35,894 bases of DNA from Porogramme epimiltina (lineage: Eukaryota > Basidiomycota > Agaricomycetes > Polyporales > Polyporaceae), in NCBI GenBank assembly GCA_900155495.1, contig FTLJ01000569.1, forward strand, positions 1 through 35,894, read 5' to 3'. The notes under the pieces are model-generated. The model worked only from the letters and a program-made list of their open reading frames with translations, was not told the DNA's origin and did not search any database. The position numbers and the translations under genes are program-made. This document shows positions 32,608 to 35,894 of the stretch, in pieces (the first letter of the stretch is position 1; each line of letters starts with the position of its first letter).

Positions 32608-32960
32608 GCCGCTGTCCATTTGTGTTTCGTATTGCTGAAGATCCCGCTATTGCTGCATTGGCTCTACTCAAGAACCTCAGCAGCGCGGGTATCGGAATGT
32701 TTTGTCGCATCTTAGAAGCTTAGTACAGACTGCTGTGGCTTGCATCATCGAATGCGCGTACTGATCATCGTTTTGCTATCGCACATGGGAGATGTATCAT
32801 ACCTCTATTGTACATTACGTGTATCTACTCGAAATCATACATATCTTGTCGTGCCAACGTTCGTCGGGCAAGGGCGGACAAAGTGCGGTGGACCTCAAAT
32901 GAAAGGCAGGACGGTAGCATCGTGCTCGACTTGGCGTTGTGGCGTCCGCGGAGTAGAAGA
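32608..32960. other. Convergent 3' spacer
   Basis: About 350 nt between the stop codons of the cyclin (+) and POP4 (-) genes. It is AT-richer in 32740-32850 and should hold both polyadenylation regions. No gene was seen. Confidence 0.5.
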
Positions 32961-34039
32961 TCATAGTTCTATCGTCTCCTTGTGTTTGAACTTCCTTCCT
33001 GCGCGCTCGGCGGCGCGGTAGCAGAAGTGGTTTCCATAGAGCTCAAACTCGATGTGAGGCATATCAAGGATCGTCCTTGGCGGTCCCTCGACGGAGGTTG
33101 CAGTTGGTGTAGACGATGCCGAAGGGAGGGACGAAGTTGCGTAGAGCGGCACGGCGAAGACGAAAATGTTGTTTTGCTTCGGTATCACTGTCGGAGTTGC
33201 GTCAGTACATGAGGCACGAAGCAAAGGAAGAAGGGGCGGCCGACTTTTCAGCGCATCTTTCTGGGTGATCACCTTGAACGCGTTTTCAGTTTCGTGGACT
33301 ACTATTCCCGAGAGGCCTACAAGACAGGGATTTTTACTCTGTCGGACTGAAAGACGAGGACGTCAAGTGTGCGTAATGCAGCAAACAGATAGGGCACACA
33401 CCCGTCACTATCGACCCATGGAAGTCGGCTTTGATGAGCTTAGCGTGCATACCTGCAGCGCTCGGCATAGCGGACGCATGGTCGGCAGCACAATCCGCCG
33501 CGGGCGGAGGCGATAGAGCGAGAAGCTCGGACATGTACCCAAGCCAGAGAGAGTGGAGAGGGAGAAACAACCGGAATCTTGGGCCCGACATCAGCACTCA
33601 CGCACGGCATCCCGAACATCCGACGCTGCCGCACTTTGTCTCCTCTTCCGGCAGCTTCCACGCGCCGCGCACTCTCCCTCCCGACTTTTTGCTGGACCCG
33701 CCGGAGGCCGCGGCGCGACGCGCGGCGGTGCGAGCTGAGCGTTTTTGCTCGCGCTCCTTCTTCGCGCGGCTCTCGCGCGCGGGGTTCTCGAGGAGAATCT
33801 GACGTCCTTGGACGCGGCTGGCGTATGTCTGCGAGGGATCGGAGGAGGCGGTGAGGTTGCGCTTGACGTAAGTGGGGATGAACGGCGTTGTTGAATCAAG
33901 TTTGAGGCGTTCGCTCTGAGCGGGCGATGAGTGGCGGGGGAGGAACGTGAAGGGGCATGAGACTGACATTGATGAGCGGCAGCCCGGCGTAGATGTCCTT
34001 GTGGCCGTCGTTTGCTGCGCGGTAATACATAAACGACAT
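32961..34039 (-). CDS. POP4: RNase P/MRP protein subunit Pop4 (Rpp29)
   Basis: Exons 34039-33968, 33915-33635, 33577-33402, 33346-33245 and 33187-32961 give 285 aa. The N-terminal half is basic with a long charged helix (ARESRAKKEREQKRSARTA). The C-terminal half is the Rpp29 domain: FLPLHSLWLGYMSELL, MHAKLIKADFHGSIVTV, SKNPCLVGLSGIVVHET, ENAFKVITQKD, IPKQNNIFVFAVPLY and HIEFELYGNHFCYRAAER. This Sm-like fold binds the catalytic RNA of nuclear RNase P and RNase MRP in tRNA 5' processing and rRNA maturation. The second intron ends in AAG and must be removed to give EETKFRLFLPLH, the family's usual continuation. Ser/Pro/Ala residues between SELLALSP and MHAKL form a fungal-type insert. Confidence 0.92.
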
Positions 34040-35894
34040 TTTTATGGGTCGTGTCTGTCGGTCCCTATTGTCGGAGAGAGGGGAGAGAGCGCAGAAAACC
34101 AGAACGAGGTGGGGAGATCAGGGTGCGGGCGCGGGTTTCGCGCTCAGCCAAGCTCAGCGGCCGCATCTGCACCGGCGCCTAGCTGGGACCCAGCCACGGG
34201 CAGGGAGAGAACCCGATCGTCACCGAGGCGCGCGTCCAGCCACGTGTCTCTGCCGCGCACTCCAACTTGCCTGCCTGCCTTGTTGGGAACCAGGCCAGCC
34301 TCTCGAGTCTGCCATGCGCCCACCCGTCTGCCCGCCGACCCTCGGCGCGCGGGCAGACCGCGTCGCGCACGACGCCCCGAGCGGCCTTCCAAGAGCTAGA
34401 AGTCCTGTGCGTCGCCCACGCGAGTCCACCATGGGCCCTCGCTTACCGCCCGCCCACAAGACATACAGGTGGGAACCCGCCGACATGGCCCCCACTAGCG
34501 GTCCAAGAAATCTATTTCTGCATGCGGAAGCTCTGGCCCAGCGAAGCTCAGAACCCATCTAGCTCGTGGTTCTCCTAATGCACGGTATGTTTTCATCGAT
34601 AAGTCCATTGGCAAACGTTCATGCGCTCAAACTCTCTCCTAATGTTCCAGGCGCTGCGGCCAATGACGATCATCCCCTCGTCAGGCCCTGCCACCGGCAT
34701 ACGAACTGTCCGGGCTGTATGGTCTTGACGCCCGCTCAATGCCAGGGTGGTGAGATTTCATGTTGGTTTGTTTATCGCCTCTCACCCGCTGCACCTCTTC
34801 CAGCCGCGTGTGTTCCTCCACAATGAAAGATGGGGAACCGTGAGGCTCTCCAGGGGGACATGTTTTAATGCTTTCCATATTAGACGGTACGCTCGATTGG
34901 GCTCGTGATAATACACACGCCTATGATCTGATGACTTCAGAACATGCTCCATCCGCCGCCCTACCTTCCATTGATACCGCCCTTCGTTCCGCACCCAGGT
35001 CCGTACCCCGTAGGAGCAGCCTGCGTTATCGGGCCAGTCATCTGACACATATCTCCCAGACCTCTGCGCTTTCATCTAAGCTAGCTTGCGGCCGGGCCAT
35101 TCGGATCCCTCGAGCTTCGCGGATGACGGAATGGAGCCGCCTGTAGTGCCAATCCCTGCCTGACTCCCCTGAGCTGCAGCGAGGTGGGAACTTCCGGTAA
35201 AGACGGCGATAAGCATCCAGGTCGCACTGCAGCACGGAATTTCGACGGCCCGCCCGAGTCTTGTTGTCCTCCTCCTGGCTCACCGCCAAACTCGAGCTCT
35301 AACCTCGTCGAGGCCGCCGCGGTTTCGTCTGCAGCCGCTGCAAGACCCTGCAAGACCGCCCGCTCGTCAGGTACTCTATGTAGCTATATCCAGCGTGAGC
35401 GACGACGAGCGCTCGCTCGCCGTGCTTCGCAAGACATGGCCCGGGGGCACCGTTCGACACACGTGTTTCGGACGCGAATCGCGCACGCACCGCTGCCTCT
35501 CGTCCTCCCTCGGCGACGAAGCCCGCGCTATCTGACCCCGTCGTCCTCGCACCCCGCGCCTGGCTGCGGTGCTGCGTAGCCACACAGTCGTCGACGACCT
35601 CCCCAAGCTACCGAGGAATCCGCAACGCCAAACCGCGACCTTCGCTCGGCAGTGCCTGTGCACCACCCCCTTCCCCCCCACCGCGCATCTCTCTCCACGC
35701 TCCCGCGCCTCGAACGGATCGCCCGTGCGCGCGCGAGCACGAGCGCGCCCCGGCCACACGCAACAGTACATCATCGACGTCCGCCCCGGACGCAGTTCAT
35801 TTCCCCTCCCCTTCTTCCCCTTCCCCTTCTCCCCCCCGCCCCCCCCCCCCTTCCACGCCACGCCTCGCGCCGCGGACGGCCGGATGCTATACAC
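34040..35894. other. About 1.85 kb to the window edge without a supported gene
   Basis: The left part should hold the POP4 promoter. Between about 34580 and 35400 there are several donor- and acceptor-like sites and short open frames on + (for example 34650-34749 and 34980-35040), but no recognised motif, so I did not build a model. The far right is very GC-rich; long open frames there on both strands are probably compositional. Confidence 0.4.
35801..35855 (+). promoter_or_regulatory. Long polypyrimidine tract
   Basis: Some 50 nt of almost pure C and T, including runs of 7 and 11 C's. CT-blocks like this lie just upstream of transcription starts in many fungal genes, so a + strand gene may begin near or beyond the window edge. 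Confidence 0.4.

Noticed and set aside
8507..34039. A co-ordinated gene cluster or novel defence/secondary-metabolite system
   Set aside because: The neighbours are unrelated housekeeping genes with individual promoters on both strands; no synthase, transporter and regulator set or effector pairing was seen.
35376..35894. 172-codon minus-strand open frame reaching the window edge
   Set aside because: It arises from very GC-rich DNA and antisense of a polypyrimidine tract (poly-Gly/Lys/Arg start), with no motif and no sensible splice structure.
1..35894. tRNA, rRNA, CRISPR arrays, insertion sequences, transposon termini
   Set aside because: Scanning both strands by eye found no cloverleaf with matching arms, no repeat-spacer array, no paired terminal repeats, and no transposase or reverse transcriptase motif. 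A tRNAscan or repeat-masking run could still find diverged copies.

Overview
This window looks like nuclear chromosomal DNA from a filamentous basidiomycete, most likely an Agaricomycete (mushroom or polypore lineage). The evidence is 14 protein-coding genes on both strands, each cut by many very short introns (mostly 48-65 nt, GT...AG, often with a CTNAC/CTNAG-like branch site 10-25 nt before the acceptor). Spacers are compact, tracts upstream of some starts are CT-rich, and the products are typical eukaryotic ones. Every gene model given here was spliced by hand so that exon phases match and the total length is a multiple of three. I saw no rRNA, tRNA, CRISPR array or recognisable transposon.

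Layout from left to right. 279-1143 (+): unknown 229-aa protein. 1676-2115 (+): small two-helix membrane protein, PIG-Y-like (GPI anchor). 2446-6610 (-): Sfi1-type centrin-binding protein in 13 exons. 6876-8321 (-): Rmd5/Gid2 E3 ligase of the GID/CTLH complex. 8507-10042 (+): Nsa1/WDR74 ribosome-assembly WD40 protein, divergent from RMD5 across 185 bp. 10121-11525 (-): pirin. 12059-14266 (-): amino-acid permease. 14914-16289 (-): enoyl-CoA isomerase/hydratase, divergent from 16778-18066 (+), the Rab geranylgeranyltransferase beta subunit (Bet2). 18403-21065 (+): SmgGDS-like armadillo protein. 21563-23410 (+): YheT/ABHD-type alpha/beta hydrolase. 23510-24578 (-): RWD-domain protein (Gir2/RWDD1), divergent from 24826-25477 (+), mitochondrial ribosomal protein bS21m. 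26514-26897 (+): 84-aa cysteine-rich protein. 28847-30720 (+): unknown 468-aa protein with an acidic tail. 31163-32607 (+): transcription-type cyclin, convergent with 32961-34039 (-), the RNase P/MRP subunit Pop4. The longest stretches without a supportable gene are 25478-26513, 26898-28846 and 34040-35894.

The genes do not form a pathway cluster. Most are housekeeping genes (spindle pole body, protein turnover, ribosome and RNA processing, prenylation, GPI synthesis, fatty-acid oxidation, transport). I found no convincing new multi-gene system. The points that deserve a second look are the unusually small exons (10, 12, 12, 18 and 22 nt), three GC-AG introns, several AAG acceptors, two unknown proteins, the tiny Cys-rich protein, and the GC-rich stretches with no assigned gene.
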